Assembly: GCF_000296465.1 (NCBI RefSeq)
Contig: NZ_JH815203.1
Span: forward strand, 789,005 to 853,004
Length of the DNA: 64,000 nt
Direction of reading: 5' to 3'
Source: Barnesiella intestinihominis YIT 11860
GTDB taxonomy: Bacteria > Bacteroidota > Bacteroidia > Bacteroidales > Barnesiellaceae
The position numbers and the translations under genes were made by a program. Each line of letters starts with the position of its first letter. The first letter of the stretch is position 1. Below, one piece after another: positions 17,164 through 27,585 of the stretch. The notes under the pieces were generated by a model. That model did no database searches and had not been told where the DNA came from. It saw nothing but the letters and a program-made list of their open reading frames with translations.

Positions 17164-17273
17164 ACTGTATTATCCAAGTTATTTTCCCCAAAGATAGCAT
17201 AAGGCGAGTACAGGACAAAACGAACATGCAAAATACTTTCGGTCCCCACCTGCAAAACCTCATGATAACATCA

Positions 17274-17365
17274 CAAAACTCCTCCTCTGCCGTGCCCCGT
17301 AGCATTACGGGGTGTTTTGTAACGCAAAATATAGGGGGAGGTGGCACGCAGTGACGGAGGGATTA
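17274..17365 (+). repeat. Two-hairpin interspersed repeat, long form
   Basis: CTCCTCTGCCGTGCCCC leads, then the inner CCCCGTAGCATTACGGGG hairpin, GTTTTGTAACGCAAAAT, AGGGGGAG, CACGCAGTG and ACGGAGGGATT. Confidence 0.8.
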
Positions 17366-17395
17366 GTTCTAAAAAATCCTATATGCCTCTTTCTA

Positions 17396-17465
17396 ACCCC
17401 TCTCTTCGTCTCCACCGCTCCTCTGTCTCTCCTCTATACCGCTTCGCAACACAAGGGTGAAGGGG
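17396..17465 (-). repeat. Two-hairpin interspersed repeat, diverged
   Basis: Read on the minus strand it runs TTCACCCTTGTGTTGCG, loop, CGGTATAGAGGAG, and a tail ending GAGAGGGGTT. The outer stem is partly decayed. Confidence 0.6.
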
Positions 17466-17513
17466 AAAGCTTTCTCGCCTTACCGGCAAAATTACACGAT
17501 AAAAGAGTGTCGC

Positions 17514-17603
17514 AAAACTCCTCCTCTGCCGTGCCCCATAGCATTACGGGGTGTTTTGCAACGCAAAATATAGGGGAGGTGGCACGTAGTGACGGAGGGG
17601 TTA
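17514..17603 (+). repeat. Two-hairpin interspersed repeat, long form
   Basis: This is near-identical to the copy at 17274, with an intact CACGTAGTGACGGAGGGGTT tail. It lies between the beta-sandwich gene and the RyR gene. Confidence 0.8.
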
Positions 17604-17702
17604 GTTCTACAAAAATTCTGGTAAAGATTATCTATCTTATGGGAAAAATCGGGGGCTTCCTTTTACCCACCTTTTCTTTTGCAGAAAAGAAGCAACAATA
17701 AT

Positions 17703-18932
17703 CTACCTCACATCTAATGTACGCCGCATCACAAAATGCTCGTCGAGTTCTTCGGTTTTGAGGTACAGCTCCACTTCGTAACGCCCGGCTGGGAATGGGC
17801 TTGTTATACCGTTCGGACCTTCCAGCCTCATGGAACTGGATACTTCGAAATCTTGTTGAAAAATATCTTTCGAGTCCGGTTCATTAGTGACTGCATCTTG
17901 AACACTGGTATAAACTAAGTTACCCTCCATATAGAACTTGAATATCAATTTCAATGAATGTCCTTTTTCAAGCGAGCGCCACTGGAATCCGGCTAATAGC
18001 CTTTTGTATGTATTGGCTTTGAAAGATTTCTGTTCAATGATTTTTCCCTCGTAGATGTGCAATGCGCAATCATAAGTAACCCATTGTTGCACTTCTTCAT
18101 CGGTATTGTAAAAATGAAGCACCAATGCCAAAGGTTCTATCCAGCCTCGCTGCTTAGGCGATTTCACGACCTCGAATCGCCCACGACCCATTTCTCGATT
18201 CTTATAGTAAAGAGTGTAAGTATGAGTGCCGGGAGCATAAGAAGTACCGGAATCGGAGCCCCAGCCACATATTTGCAACCATTGGGATCCATCTCGGGGA
18301 TTGAGTGTGACTGTGTGGTCGAACGCTTTGATTTTGCCTGTCCTTTCATTCTTGATCTCCACATGGTAAGTAACCTTGCGCACAACGTCCGAATAGCAGG
18401 TACATCGGCAACGCATTTGCATATACTTGGGCTCCACGAAGTTGCCTGTATTCCAATCATCGATCACTTCACCATTGCCGTTGATATTACGAAATTCAAG
18501 GTTCGAGACAATATGAATCCAACCCATGCTTTCCCAAATGTCTTCCAACGGAGCTATTTCGAGCGGAGCACTGATAACCACATGATCTTCTTCATCAAGA
18601 ATATCGAACCGCCATGTACCGACCGCAGTGAAATGGTCTCGCTTTTCCGACCCCCACCACGGAAATTGCGCCGACATGTTCTCAACGGGTTTTAACGGGG
18701 CATCGAAGTCGTAGGTATGAGTTTTGCCGCTTGGTTCGGTAATGCGTACTTTTATCTTGACGGTGCGGTCGATGCGCGATGTCATCTTCACCACAGGCAT
18801 AATATAGCGAGAGTCGGTATAGTGTTTGCTACTTGGCCGGGTATCGCGTTTGCCGTCTTTACCCACTTCGCAAAATTCGAGCGAATGGATTTCGTACCCG
18901 CGATCTTTCTTGAACAAATCGAATAATCCCAT
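17703..18932 (-). CDS. Cytoplasmic protein with three tandem beta-sandwich domains, unknown function
   Basis: The 409-residue protein starts MGLFDLFKK; the frame extends further upstream but that part has no support. No signal peptide is visible. Three beta-rich segments of ~110-130 residues share a layout. Each opens with a strand containing basic and aromatic residues, has a W-containing turn (FPWWGS, ICGWGSD, FQWRS), then a G-Y/W-strand (GTWRFDILDE, GTHTYTLYYKN, GRYEVELYLKT). This looks like an internal triplication of an Ig/transthyretin-like domain. I do not recognise a named family. Neighbours are repeats and a divergent GH2 gene, so context gives no function. Confidence 0.65.
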   Translation of the reverse strand: MGLFDLFKKDRGYEIHSLEFCEVGKDGKRDTRPSSKHYTDSRYIMPVVKMTSRIDRTVKIKVRITEPSGKTHTYDFDAPLKPVENMSAQFPWWGSEKRDHFTAVGTWRFDILDEEDHVVISAPLEIAPLEDIWESMGWIHIVSNLEFRNINGNGEVIDDWNTGNFVEPKYMQMRCRCTCYSDVVRKVTYHVEIKNERTGKIKAFDHTVTLNPRDGSQWLQICGWGSDSGTSYAPGTHTYTLYYKNREMGRGRFEVVKSPKQRGWIEPLALVLHFYNTDEEVQQWVTYDCALHIYEGKIIEQKSFKANTYKRLLAGFQWRSLEKGHSLKLIFKFYMEGNLVYTSVQDAVTNEPDSKDIFQQDFEVSSSMRLEGPNGITSPFPAGRYEVELYLKTEELDEHFVMRRTLDVR

Positions 18933-19149
18933 AGATATCGAGACAAGGTTAATGTGACAATATGCGAATTTATAAAATGTCATAAAATTTGCCAAACTAT
19001 CTGAGGAAAATTTATAGTGACCCATTTTTCGCATGATACCCAAATACGCAAAAATCAAAGACTGGAAGGGATTCAAAAATTATTTCTCGAAGATACATTT
19101 CTAATATTATATAGCACAAACCGAATTCTATGCAATAGGAATAATCTAT

Positions 19150-19157
19150 TATCTTTG
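19150..19157 (+). promoter_or_regulatory. -7 promoter box (TATCTTTG) for the GH2 gene
   Basis: A perfect TAnnTTTG followed by GCATTCG lies 36 bases before the ATG at 19193. A -33 box is not clear. Confidence 0.6.
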
Positions 19158-19192
19158 CATTCGTCGAACGAAAACCTTAAACAATAACGCAC

Positions 19193-21244
19193 ATGAGAAT
19201 CAAATGGCTCATAACAATAGTTATCTCATTATGTATTTTCCAAACGAATGCTCAACGTTCGTATTTGTCTCTAAACGACAACTGGCAGTTTCGCTTTTCT
19301 CACCAAGTCGGTAAAAATTCGACTCAACGAATCTCATTGCCGCACACATGGAATGCCCCGGATGCCCTATCTGGGAAATTAGACTACAAACGTGGTATCG
19401 GCAATTATGAAAAAGACCTGTACATTTCCCCCGAATGGAAAGGCAAAAGATTATTTTTATATTTCGAAGGCGTCAACAGCGTAGCCGACCTTTTTATCAA
19501 CGGTAAATACCGGGGCGAACACCGAGGCGGATACAGCGCTTTTACTTTTGAAATAACCGACGATGTCGAATACGGGACAGACAACAAAATTCTCGTGCGA
19601 GTAAACAACGCCGAGCAATTCGATATAATGCCTCTGGTCGGAGACTTCAACTTCTACGGGGGAATTTACCGCGATGTCAGTTTGATTATAACAGAACCGA
19701 CATGTATATCGCTGTTGGATTACGCTTCTCCCGGAGTATATCTTACTCAAAAGTCCGTGACCGAAAAACAAGCCCACATCGTTGCGACTGTAAAATTATC
19801 CAATGCAGCCACAACGAAACAAGTAAATGTGAAAGTCACCGTCAAAGACCATGATAAAACTATACAAGAAATAAAACGACATGTCACATTGAACGCCCAT
19901 TCCGAAGGAGAAGCCATCATTCCTTTCACCATACAGAATCCCCGTTTATGGAATGGTCGTGAAGACCCGTTCATGTATCGGGCCGAAATATCCCTATGGG
20001 AAAATGATAAATTATTGGATAAGGTGATACAACCTTTGGGAATACGATACTATCGTGTAGATCCCGACAATGGCTTTTTCTTGAACGGTAAACATTTGCC
20101 TTTATACGGAGTTTGCCGGCATCAGGACCGGGCGGAAATCGGCAACGCCTTACGCTCGATGCATCACGAAGAAGACACCAAGCTGATGCTCGAAATGGGA
20201 GTCAACGCCGTTCGGTTAGCCCATTACCAACAAGCAGAATACATGTACGACCTAATGGATCAATCGGGTATAATCACATGGGCCGAAATCCCATTCATCG
20301 GCCCCGGAGGATATGCCGACAAAGGATTTATCGACTCCGAGGCTTTCAAGAAAAACGGAGAAGAACAATTGAAAGAACTAATCCGCCAAAATTACAATCA
20401 CCCCTCGATTTGTTTTTGGGGATTATTCAACGAATTGACCGAACGAGGAGATAATCCTGTTACTTACATTACCGAACTGAACGAACTGGCACACTCGGAA
20501 GATCCCACTCGCCTGACAACCTCTGCCAGTAACCAGAACGGAGGACTCAATTTCATTACCGACTGTATCGCTTGGAACCGCTACGACGGTTGGTACGGAG
20601 GTATGCCCGACGCTTTGGCGAAATTTTTAGATCAGACTCACAACCAATACCCCCAGTTGCGCATTGCAATCAGCGAATATGGAGCAGGAGCCAGTATTTA
20701 TCATCAATCGGATTCTTTAAAACGTCCGAACCCGGCCGGTTGGTGGCATCCCGAAAACTGGCAGACATTCTATCATATCGAGAACTGGAAAATTATTCAT
20801 GAACGGCCCTTTGTCTGGGGTAGCTTCATATGGAATATGTTCGACTTCGGAGCCGCTCACCGAAGAGAAGGAGACCGTCCGGGAATTAATGATAAAGGAC
20901 TCGTAACATTCGACCGTAAATATAAAAAAGACGCATTCTACTTTTATAAGGCAAACTGGAACAAAACCGACCCTATGGTACATCTGGCCGAAAAACGTTG
21001 CGACATGCGCCCGACCGCTCAACAAAATTTCATGGCATTTACCAACCTGCCAGAAGTAGAACTGTTCGTGAACGGGAAAAGCATGGGAAAACAAAAACCC
21101 GACCGATATGCCATCGTCAAATGGGAACAAATAGAGCTTCCTCTCGGAAAGAACACCATTCTTGTGCAGTCGACCACGAAAGATAAAGTCTCAGATACAA
21201 TGACTCTATGGATAACCGACTCCGCCCAAAATAGAAAAGAATAA
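19193..21244 (+). CDS. GH2 family glycosidase (beta-galactosidase-like), secreted
   Basis: The 683-residue protein has a signal peptide ending at TNAQ. It is followed by the GH2 jelly-roll domain (about 25-180), an Ig-like domain (to about 290) and the TIM barrel. The acid/base is probably Glu414 in GLFNEL and the nucleophile Glu495 in ISEYGAGAS. A C-terminal beta domain follows (FTNLPEVELFVNGKS). It is exported, probably to the periplasm. It lies just upstream of the sigma/FecR/SusCD genes on the same strand but has its own promoter box. It is likely a member of this utilisation locus, removing a terminal beta-linked sugar, probably galactose, from imported oligosaccharide. Exact specificity within GH2 is not readable. 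Confidence 0.85.
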   Translation: MRIKWLITIVISLCIFQTNAQRSYLSLNDNWQFRFSHQVGKNSTQRISLPHTWNAPDALSGKLDYKRGIGNYEKDLYISPEWKGKRLFLYFEGVNSVADLFINGKYRGEHRGGYSAFTFEITDDVEYGTDNKILVRVNNAEQFDIMPLVGDFNFYGGIYRDVSLIITEPTCISLLDYASPGVYLTQKSVTEKQAHIVATVKLSNAATTKQVNVKVTVKDHDKTIQEIKRHVTLNAHSEGEAIIPFTIQNPRLWNGREDPFMYRAEISLWENDKLLDKVIQPLGIRYYRVDPDNGFFLNGKHLPLYGVCRHQDRAEIGNALRSMHHEEDTKLMLEMGVNAVRLAHYQQAEYMYDLMDQSGIITWAEIPFIGPGGYADKGFIDSEAFKKNGEEQLKELIRQNYNHPSICFWGLFNELTERGDNPVTYITELNELAHSEDPTRLTTSASNQNGGLNFITDCIAWNRYDGWYGGMPDALAKFLDQTHNQYPQLRIAISEYGAGASIYHQSDSLKRPNPAGWWHPENWQTFYHIENWKIIHERPFVWGSFIWNMFDFGAAHRREGDRPGINDKGLVTFDRKYKKDAFYFYKANWNKTDPMVHLAEKRCDMRPTAQQNFMAFTNLPEVELFVNGKSMGKQKPDRYAIVKWEQIELPLGKNTILVQSTTKDKVSDTMTLWITDSAQNRKE

Positions 21245-21393
21245 CATAAAATTTCTACCAATCTAAAATAACTTAACAGCCATTTACAATCGCCATATAA
21301 TATTATAGTTGCGAAAAATTATGTAATATTGCATTCGTTTACATATGCTCCATTCAAAATAAAGAAAGAGATAACTAAACAAAATCGGCCAAT

Positions 21394-21951
21394 ATGAGTA
21401 ATAATATTGAAAATCTATTTACACAATATTATCAGATATTGCGCGCCTATGCATTACGTTACGTTCAAAACCAAGATGCGGCAGAAGATATTGTACAAGA
21501 CGTATTCTTCGAATTATGGCTACGGCGTAACGAGATAGATTTCGACCTCCCGATGAAAGCCTATCTATTCAAATCGGTTTTGAATAAATCGAGAAACTAT
21601 ATTTACGACAAACGCGTAAAAGACAAAATAAGTTTCGATTCGGATAACGATATCCAGTTCATAGACGACTACTTACAATCGTTCGTCGTTTATCAGGAAG
21701 ATTCCCTACTATTGAAAGATTTGGATCGGGAAATAAAAACCTATGTCGAATCTCTGCCCGAGCAATGCCACCGTATATTCATCATGAGTCGTTCCCTCAA
21801 TTTGAAAAACAAAGACATTGCCTTGCGACTGGGGATAAGCATTAAAACCGTTGAAAAACAAATAACAAAAGCCTTGTCGGGACTAAGAAATCATTTGAAA
21901 AAAAATGGATTGCTATCCTTTTTCTTCTTACTGTTTTCAGGATTCGAATAA
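21394..21951 (+). CDS. FecI-like ECF sigma factor of the polysaccharide locus
   Basis: This 185-residue protein has sigma region 2 (YALRYVQNQDAAEDIVQDVFFELW, then KAYLFKSVLNKSRNYIYD) and region 4 (CHRIFIMSRSLNLKNKDIA, then ISIKTVEKQITKALSGLR). It is followed after 18 bases by a FecR anti-sigma gene and then by a SusC with an STN domain. That is the standard trans-envelope relay in which substrate binding at SusC releases the sigma factor to transcribe the locus. The short tail after region 4 is hydrophobic (LSFFFLLFSGF). Confidence 0.92.
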   Translation: MSNNIENLFTQYYQILRAYALRYVQNQDAAEDIVQDVFFELWLRRNEIDFDLPMKAYLFKSVLNKSRNYIYDKRVKDKISFDSDNDIQFIDDYLQSFVVYQEDSLLLKDLDREIKTYVESLPEQCHRIFIMSRSLNLKNKDIALRLGISIKTVEKQITKALSGLRNHLKKNGLLSFFFLLFSGFE

Positions 21952-21969
21952 AAAAATAAATTGCTTCGT

Positions 21970-22977
21970 ATGGACGGACAGAACGAAATAAAAGAAATAG
22001 ATAGACTCATCTTGAAATATCTCGAAGGAGAGGCTTCGAAAGATGAAAAGATCGCGTTATACCGTTGGATCGAACTTTCGGAGGAAAATAAGACACATTT
22101 CAAAGAAGCACAAGAACTGTGGCTATCGACCCAAGCCATACTCGCACCGAAAGAAGATACGGAAAAAGCATTACAGCGTTTCCGTTCTAAAATCAAGAAC
22201 TACAATCGCCGCGGCAAAACATTCCGCAAACCACTCTACTACATTACCCAATGTGCAGCCATAATAGTGATACTATTAGGCTTGTATTACTTTTTCACAA
22301 GAGAATCTAATCCCGAACAATACGCTTGCGTAGAGATGGCAATCGGAAACAAAGGTTGTATTACCCTCCCCGACAGCACGGTAGTTTGGCTCAATTCAGG
22401 CAGTAAATTGACATACCCCAGCCGGTTTTCCGATAAAAAAAGAAAAGTCCGGCTCAACGGGCAGGCCTATTTCAAAGTCTTCCACAAAGAAGATCAACCA
22501 TTCGTTGTCGAAACCAACGATATGGATATAAAAGTTCTCGGGACCAGCTTTGTCGTCAAGAATTACATACGAGACGAAATCATCGAAACGGCATTGGTTG
22601 ACGGGCATGTAGAAGTCTATTTTCCCAATAGCTCGGTTCCTCCCATAACTTTGCAACCTGCCGAGCAAGTCACATACTCCCGCAAGACGAAAGAAACGAA
22701 AATATATACGCGAAAAGATAGTAGTCTCTACCACATTTGGGCACAAGAAAAACTATTATTGAGCAATTGTGAATTGACAGAAGTCATAGAAAAATTAGGC
22801 GCATGGTATAACGTAACAATGACCTGTACGAACACTTCCCCTACCCCTGTTTATATGACGCTGACGGTCAGAACAGAACCGCTGAAAGAAATATTGCAAA
22901 CGCTCAAATCGATAGCCCCCATAGATTATCGTTTCAATAACGACACAGTCTACATCGAGCACAAGCCGAATAGTTAA
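21970..22977 (+). CDS. FecR-family anti-sigma factor
   Basis: This 335-residue protein starts at the ATG at 21970. The cytoplasmic anti-sigma part comes first (about 1-85; IDRLILKYLEGEASKDEK). One membrane helix follows (about 91-112; AAIIVILLGLYYFF). The periplasmic FecR domain includes ITLPDSTVVWLNSGSKLTYPSRF, VRLNGQAYFKV and MDIKVLGTSFVVKNY. It ends with the small DUF4974-type domain that contacts the STN domain of the transporter (LSNCELTEVIEKLGAWYNV and onwards). It should hold the sigma factor at 21394 inactive until signalled. Confidence 0.9.
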   Translation: MDGQNEIKEIDRLILKYLEGEASKDEKIALYRWIELSEENKTHFKEAQELWLSTQAILAPKEDTEKALQRFRSKIKNYNRRGKTFRKPLYYITQCAAIIVILLGLYYFFTRESNPEQYACVEMAIGNKGCITLPDSTVVWLNSGSKLTYPSRFSDKKRKVRLNGQAYFKVFHKEDQPFVVETNDMDIKVLGTSFVVKNYIRDEIIETALVDGHVEVYFPNSSVPPITLQPAEQVTYSRKTKETKIYTRKDSSLYHIWAQEKLLLSNCELTEVIEKLGAWYNVTMTCTNTSPTPVYMTLTVRTEPLKEILQTLKSIAPIDYRFNNDTVYIEHKPNS

Positions 22978-23048
22978 AATATATTAATACCCACTCGTTA
23001 AGGTAGGGTATGCCCACTCTTGTTTGTGATAATTATAGAGTGGAGCAC

Positions 23049-24063
23049 ATGGAAAAACACAACCGACATATAGACGAACTCATAACGAAGTATCTGGATA
23101 AATCCCTTACTCGGGAAGAATGCGCCGAACTGCGCCGTTATTTGGCAGAAGACAAAAAGCATCTCGCATATTTTGCCGAAATAAGAGACCTATGGTTATA
23201 CAATACGGCTCTGTGGCAACCGATTATATCCACACGGTCGGCTCTCGAAAAACTGAAAAAGAGAATAAGGAAATATACTTCTCTCGTAAAAATCAGAAGA
23301 ACCGTCTATTACGCTTCTCAAATTGCAGCCATTATTGCGATAGCCTTTATCTTTCATACCGTAAAGGAATCCAACGCCTATTCCGCCACAACCCATACGG
23401 TTCTCACCTCGACCCATAAATCAGAAGTCACTCTACCCGACGGCACGATAGTATGGCTCAACAATAATACGAAACTCATTTATCCCGAAGTATTTTCATC
23501 GACAGAACGATCCGTTTATAGAAGGCGAAGCCTATTTCAAGGTCACGAAAAACAAAGCACGTCCGTTTGTCGTGAAATCACAAGGACAAGAGATTAAAGT
23601 ATTAGGAACATCTTTCAATGTGCGAAACAGACCGAACGAAGACCTTGCGGAAACGACGTTGATTTCGGGAGCCGTATCCCTCCGTTTCAATAATGACTCC
23701 GTGCCCGTCAGATTAAATCCGAACGAACAGATAACCTACTCCAAGTCAAATCAATCTATCCGTAAAGACACGGTCGTCGCTCATGAATATATAGCATGGG
23801 CTACGGAAAAGATGACATTCGACAACGACAGATTCACAGATGTGATCTCATATTTGGAAGACAAATACCAACTTCAAATAATCTGCCCGGAAGAAATCGC
23901 CGATACTTTATACCTGACCCTCGTCGTAAGGAACGAAACCAAAGAAGAGATATTCAAGGAAATAGCGCGTATCTCCCATTTGCAATACTCCATACACAAC
24001 GATACGGTCTATTTCGATTTCCCGGAAAACACCGATTGTCAAACTTTACAACACAGCCTATGA
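23049..24063 (+). pseudogene. Second FecR-family anti-sigma gene, broken by a frameshift
   Basis: From the ATG at 23049 the frame encodes a normal FecR start (IDELITKYLDKSLTREECAE), a membrane helix (IAAIIAIAFIFHTV) and VTLPDGTIVWLNNNTKLIYP. At about 23520 the homology continues in the next frame as EGEAYFKVTKNKARPFVV, then QEIKVLGTSFNVRN, to the stop at 24063. The expected text around the break is V-Y-L-E-G-E-A-Y-F, so two bases appear to be missing between TAT and AGAAGGC. Otherwise it is full length and well preserved, suggesting a recent mutation or a sequencing error. No second sigma gene accompanies it. Confidence 0.85.
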
Positions 24064-24170
24064 AACACCATGAAGCGACCCTAACAAAAAACAAGCGATT
24101 CAATCATAAAAAATACGACCATTTCTCGTAAACACATCGAAAGAAGAAACCAAGTTAAATACATAAAACC

Positions 24171-27100
24171 ATGAAGACCCTTAAACACAAAAAAACGATC
24201 ACAAAACGATCTTCATTCCCCTACAAAGTCATAGGACTGGTTTTGTATCTTCTATGGGTTCAACCATTTGGAGCAAATCACCTGTACGCATCGGAACGGA
24301 AGATAAACATCGAGGTAAACGACGTGACATTAATCGATGTGCTGAAACAAATAGAAGCTCAAAGCGACTATGTGTTCTTCTATAACAACGCAGACATCGA
24401 TACAGAGAAGAAAATCAGTATTAATATGAAAGATGCGAATATAAAAGACGTTTTGGATAAAATCCTGAACGAATACTCTTACCGCATCAACAATAAAAAG
24501 ATCATCATCACCGCCAAACGTCAGGCTCCCGTTCGCACGAACAAAATCAGCGGTGTCGTCTCCGACGATTCAGGACAACCTATTATCGGGGGCAACGTCT
24601 TGGTAAAAGGTTTAAACAAGGGAACCATGACCAACATCGACGGGAAATACACAATCGATGTACCCGACAGTGCAACGACTCTCGTTATCTCCTACATCGG
24701 ATATAAAAAACAAGAAGTTGAAATCGGTGACAGAAATTATATTCCGGTAACTCTTCAAAAAAACGACGTTCTGATGGACGAAGTAGTGGTTATTGGTTAC
24801 GGGACGGTTAAAAAAAGTGATTTGACGGGAGCTGTATCGAGTGTCAAAACAGAGAATCTGCCCATCGCAGCCAACACTTCTGTCACACACATGTTGGCAG
24901 GACAGGCCGCCGGAGTAATGGTAAAACAAAATTCCGCTCAACCGGGCGGAGGAATCGAAATATACGTCAGAGGTGCTGCATCGACCGGTGCAGGGAATGA
25001 CCCTCTGTATGTAATCGACGGATTTCCCGTCACCAATAAAAGCGTGGAACCCGAAAGCGGGAACCGCTACGAGTATGGTTCCCGAAACCCGATGAACTCG
25101 TTGAATCCCAACGATATCGAATCCATAGAAATTCTTAAAGATGCCTCCGCCACTGCCATCTACGGAGCAAGAGCTGCCAATGGCGTGATCTTGGTCACGA
25201 CCAAAAGAGGGAAAAGCGGGAAACCCATAGTAAAATACAACGCCAACTATTCGATTCAAACAATAGCCAAACGACTGGAAATGTTATCGGCTAAGGAATT
25301 CATGAATGTTTCAAACGAAATATCCTATCAAAAATGGCGCATGGATAATGAATTATATCCGTATGGCGGAGAACTGGAAGAAGACGCTTTACCCTACAAG
25401 GGCAATCCATATAGTCCGGAAGAAATCGCTACCGCCGGAGAAGGGACCGACTGGTTCGGGCTGCTTACGCGCGACGGCTCCATCAACCAACACAACGTAT
25501 CTGTTTCAGCCGGTACGGAATCCACACGATTTTTGGCATCTTTGAATTATTACAAACAAAAAGGAGTAATCAAGAATTCCGATTTCCAACGTATATCGGG
25601 AAGAATAAACCTCGATCAAGATTTAGGGAAATACGTCAAAGCTGGTATCAATGCAACATACAGCACCATTTTCAACAATAATGTCCCATTAGGAGAAGGT
25701 AACGCCGAAAATTCCAGCCTGCTGAATTCGGCATTGCATTACGACCCCCTCGTCCCGGTAAAAGACGAATCGGGAAACTATGCGCTAAGTCCCACACTGG
25801 GCATGATTCCCAACCCGGTTTCAATGCTCGAAATTACAGACCAGACGCAAACCGATAGATTACTGGCAAACGGCTATATCGAAGCTACATTCTGGAAAGA
25901 TTTGAAAGTAAAGCTCAATATGGGTATCGACAAAAATCAAGGTCGCCGCAGTACCTATCTTCCCAAATCGACGCTATACGGAAAACAAGAAGGAGGAAAA
26001 GCCAATATCAATGAAAATAGGACGGTCGATTTATTGTTCGAACTAACAGCCAACTATACGAAACAGCTTTTCAAGGAAAGAGACAGATTGGAAGTATTGC
26101 TCGGGTATTCATACCAACAAGAGAACTGGGACGGATTAGGAGCCGGCAGCTCTCAATTTTTCACCGATTTATTCCTATGGAACAAGTTGGAAGCCGGGAA
26201 TGTGGCCCGTCCGCCAGTAAGTTCTTCCAAAGGCAAAAACGAATTAGGTTCTTATTTCGGCAGAATCAACTATTCCCTGCTCGACAAATACCTGTTTACA
26301 TTCTCTTTAAGATATGACGGCTCTTCGAAATTCGGTAAAAACAACAAATGGGGTCTTTTCCCGTCGGGAGCATTCGCTTGGAAAATGCAAAATGAGAACT
26401 TTTTGAAAGACGTCGACTGGTTGTCCGAATTAAAATTAAGAGTCAGTTTCGGACAAACCGGAAACAGCAATATCGGAGGCAATGCCTACGAATACTATGA
26501 AGCCGGTAATCAATATGTATTCGGAGATGCTGTACAAACAGGCAGTATCAAAAGCCAACTCGAAAATCCCGACCTCAAATGGGAAACGACGACAGAGTTG
26601 AACGTAGGTCTCGACTTCGGATTTCTAAACAACCGAATCACAGGATCGTTTGAATATTTCCACAAAGTAGTCAGCGATTTGCTCGCCTTCCGCAAACTGA
26701 ATTCCTTGATGGAAGTCTCTACTATTGCAGACAACATCGGAGCGACCCAAAGCACCGGATATGAGTTTTCTTTAAATACGGTAAATCTTACCGGCCCGTT
26801 CAAATGGAACACTACCTTGAATATATCCTCCTATAACGACCGATGGAAAGAACGCAACCCCGATGTAGTCTTGGCGCCTTATGAAAAAGAAGATGCACCT
26901 ATCCGGGCTATCTATGGATGCGTATCCGACGGTATTCTGCAAATAGGAGAAACTCCTCCTGCCTCCATGCCCGATTTATTGCCGGGACAAATGAAAGTAA
27001 AAGACCTGAACGGGTTTGACCCGAACGACGGTTCCAAATTGCTCGGACACCCCGACGGCAAAATAGACGCAGCCGACAGAATCTATTTGGGAAGTACCGA

Positions 27101-27572
27101 CCCGAAAGTTATCATCGGATTCGGCAACATGTTCGAATACAAGAACTTCGATTTGAATATTTTCTTCTATGGCATGTTCGGTCAATACGTGGCCAATTCG
27201 AATCGGGCAAAATACGGGCCCTCCGGTTGCGAATACATCTTGCAACGGCAAAACTATTCGAAAGAAGTATTGGAACGGTGGACTCCCGACAATCCTACGA
27301 ACAAATTTCCATCGGGATTTTACAGTGCCTACTACGGTGGAGATGACTGGCTGCTCGAAAAAGTATCGTTCGTACGTTGTAAAAACATAACACTGGGATA
27401 CTCTTTCCCGCACAAGTGGATACACAAAGTCTTTTCACAAGCCAGAATATACGTCGATGTTGAAAACCCTTTCATCATTACGAACTATCAGGGATTAGAC
27501 CCGGAGATGGATTCAAAAGGCGGATATCCGTCTCAAAGGACATATTCGATAGGTATAGATATCACATTCTAA
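24171..27572 (+). CDS. SusC-like TonB-dependent outer-membrane transporter with STN domain
   Basis: The protein is 1133 residues. A signal peptide (about 1-42) is followed by an STN secretin/TonB short N-terminal domain (about 45-110; INIEVNDVTLIDVLKQIEAQ). Next come a carboxypeptidase-like beta domain (about 124-195), the TonB-box/plug region (from about 203; DEVVVIGYGTVKKSDLTGAV, DPLYVIDGFP, IEILKDASATAIYG) and a 22-strand barrel ending YSIGIDITF. It imports oligosaccharide together with the SusD lipoprotein 13 bases downstream. The STN domain marks it as the signal-giving kind that works through FecR and the ECF sigma just upstream. Confidence 0.95.
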   Translation: MKTLKHKKTITKRSSFPYKVIGLVLYLLWVQPFGANHLYASERKINIEVNDVTLIDVLKQIEAQSDYVFFYNNADIDTEKKISINMKDANIKDVLDKILNEYSYRINNKKIIITAKRQAPVRTNKISGVVSDDSGQPIIGGNVLVKGLNKGTMTNIDGKYTIDVPDSATTLVISYIGYKKQEVEIGDRNYIPVTLQKNDVLMDEVVVIGYGTVKKSDLTGAVSSVKTENLPIAANTSVTHMLAGQAAGVMVKQNSAQPGGGIEIYVRGAASTGAGNDPLYVIDGFPVTNKSVEPESGNRYEYGSRNPMNSLNPNDIESIEILKDASATAIYGARAANGVILVTTKRGKSGKPIVKYNANYSIQTIAKRLEMLSAKEFMNVSNEISYQKWRMDNELYPYGGELEEDALPYKGNPYSPEEIATAGEGTDWFGLLTRDGSINQHNVSVSAGTESTRFLASLNYYKQKGVIKNSDFQRISGRINLDQDLGKYVKAGINATYSTIFNNNVPLGEGNAENSSLLNSALHYDPLVPVKDESGNYALSPTLGMIPNPVSMLEITDQTQTDRLLANGYIEATFWKDLKVKLNMGIDKNQGRRSTYLPKSTLYGKQEGGKANINENRTVDLLFELTANYTKQLFKERDRLEVLLGYSYQQENWDGLGAGSSQFFTDLFLWNKLEAGNVARPPVSSSKGKNELGSYFGRINYSLLDKYLFTFSLRYDGSSKFGKNNKWGLFPSGAFAWKMQNENFLKDVDWLSELKLRVSFGQTGNSNIGGNAYEYYEAGNQYVFGDAVQTGSIKSQLENPDLKWETTTELNVGLDFGFLNNRITGSFEYFHKVVSDLLAFRKLNSLMEVSTIADNIGATQSTGYEFSLNTVNLTGPFKWNTTLNISSYNDRWKERNPDVVLAPYEKEDAPIRAIYGCVSDGILQIGETPPASMPDLLPGQMKVKDLNGFDPNDGSKLLGHPDGKIDAADRIYLGSTDPKVIIGFGNMFEYKNFDLNIFFYGMFGQYVANSNRAKYGPSGCEYILQRQNYSKEVLERWTPDNPTNKFPSGFYSAYYGGDDWLLEKVSFVRCKNITLGYSFPHKWIHKVFSQARIYVDVENPFIITNYQGLDPEMDSKGGYPSQRTYSIGIDITF

Positions 27573-27585
27573 AAACACGTACACT

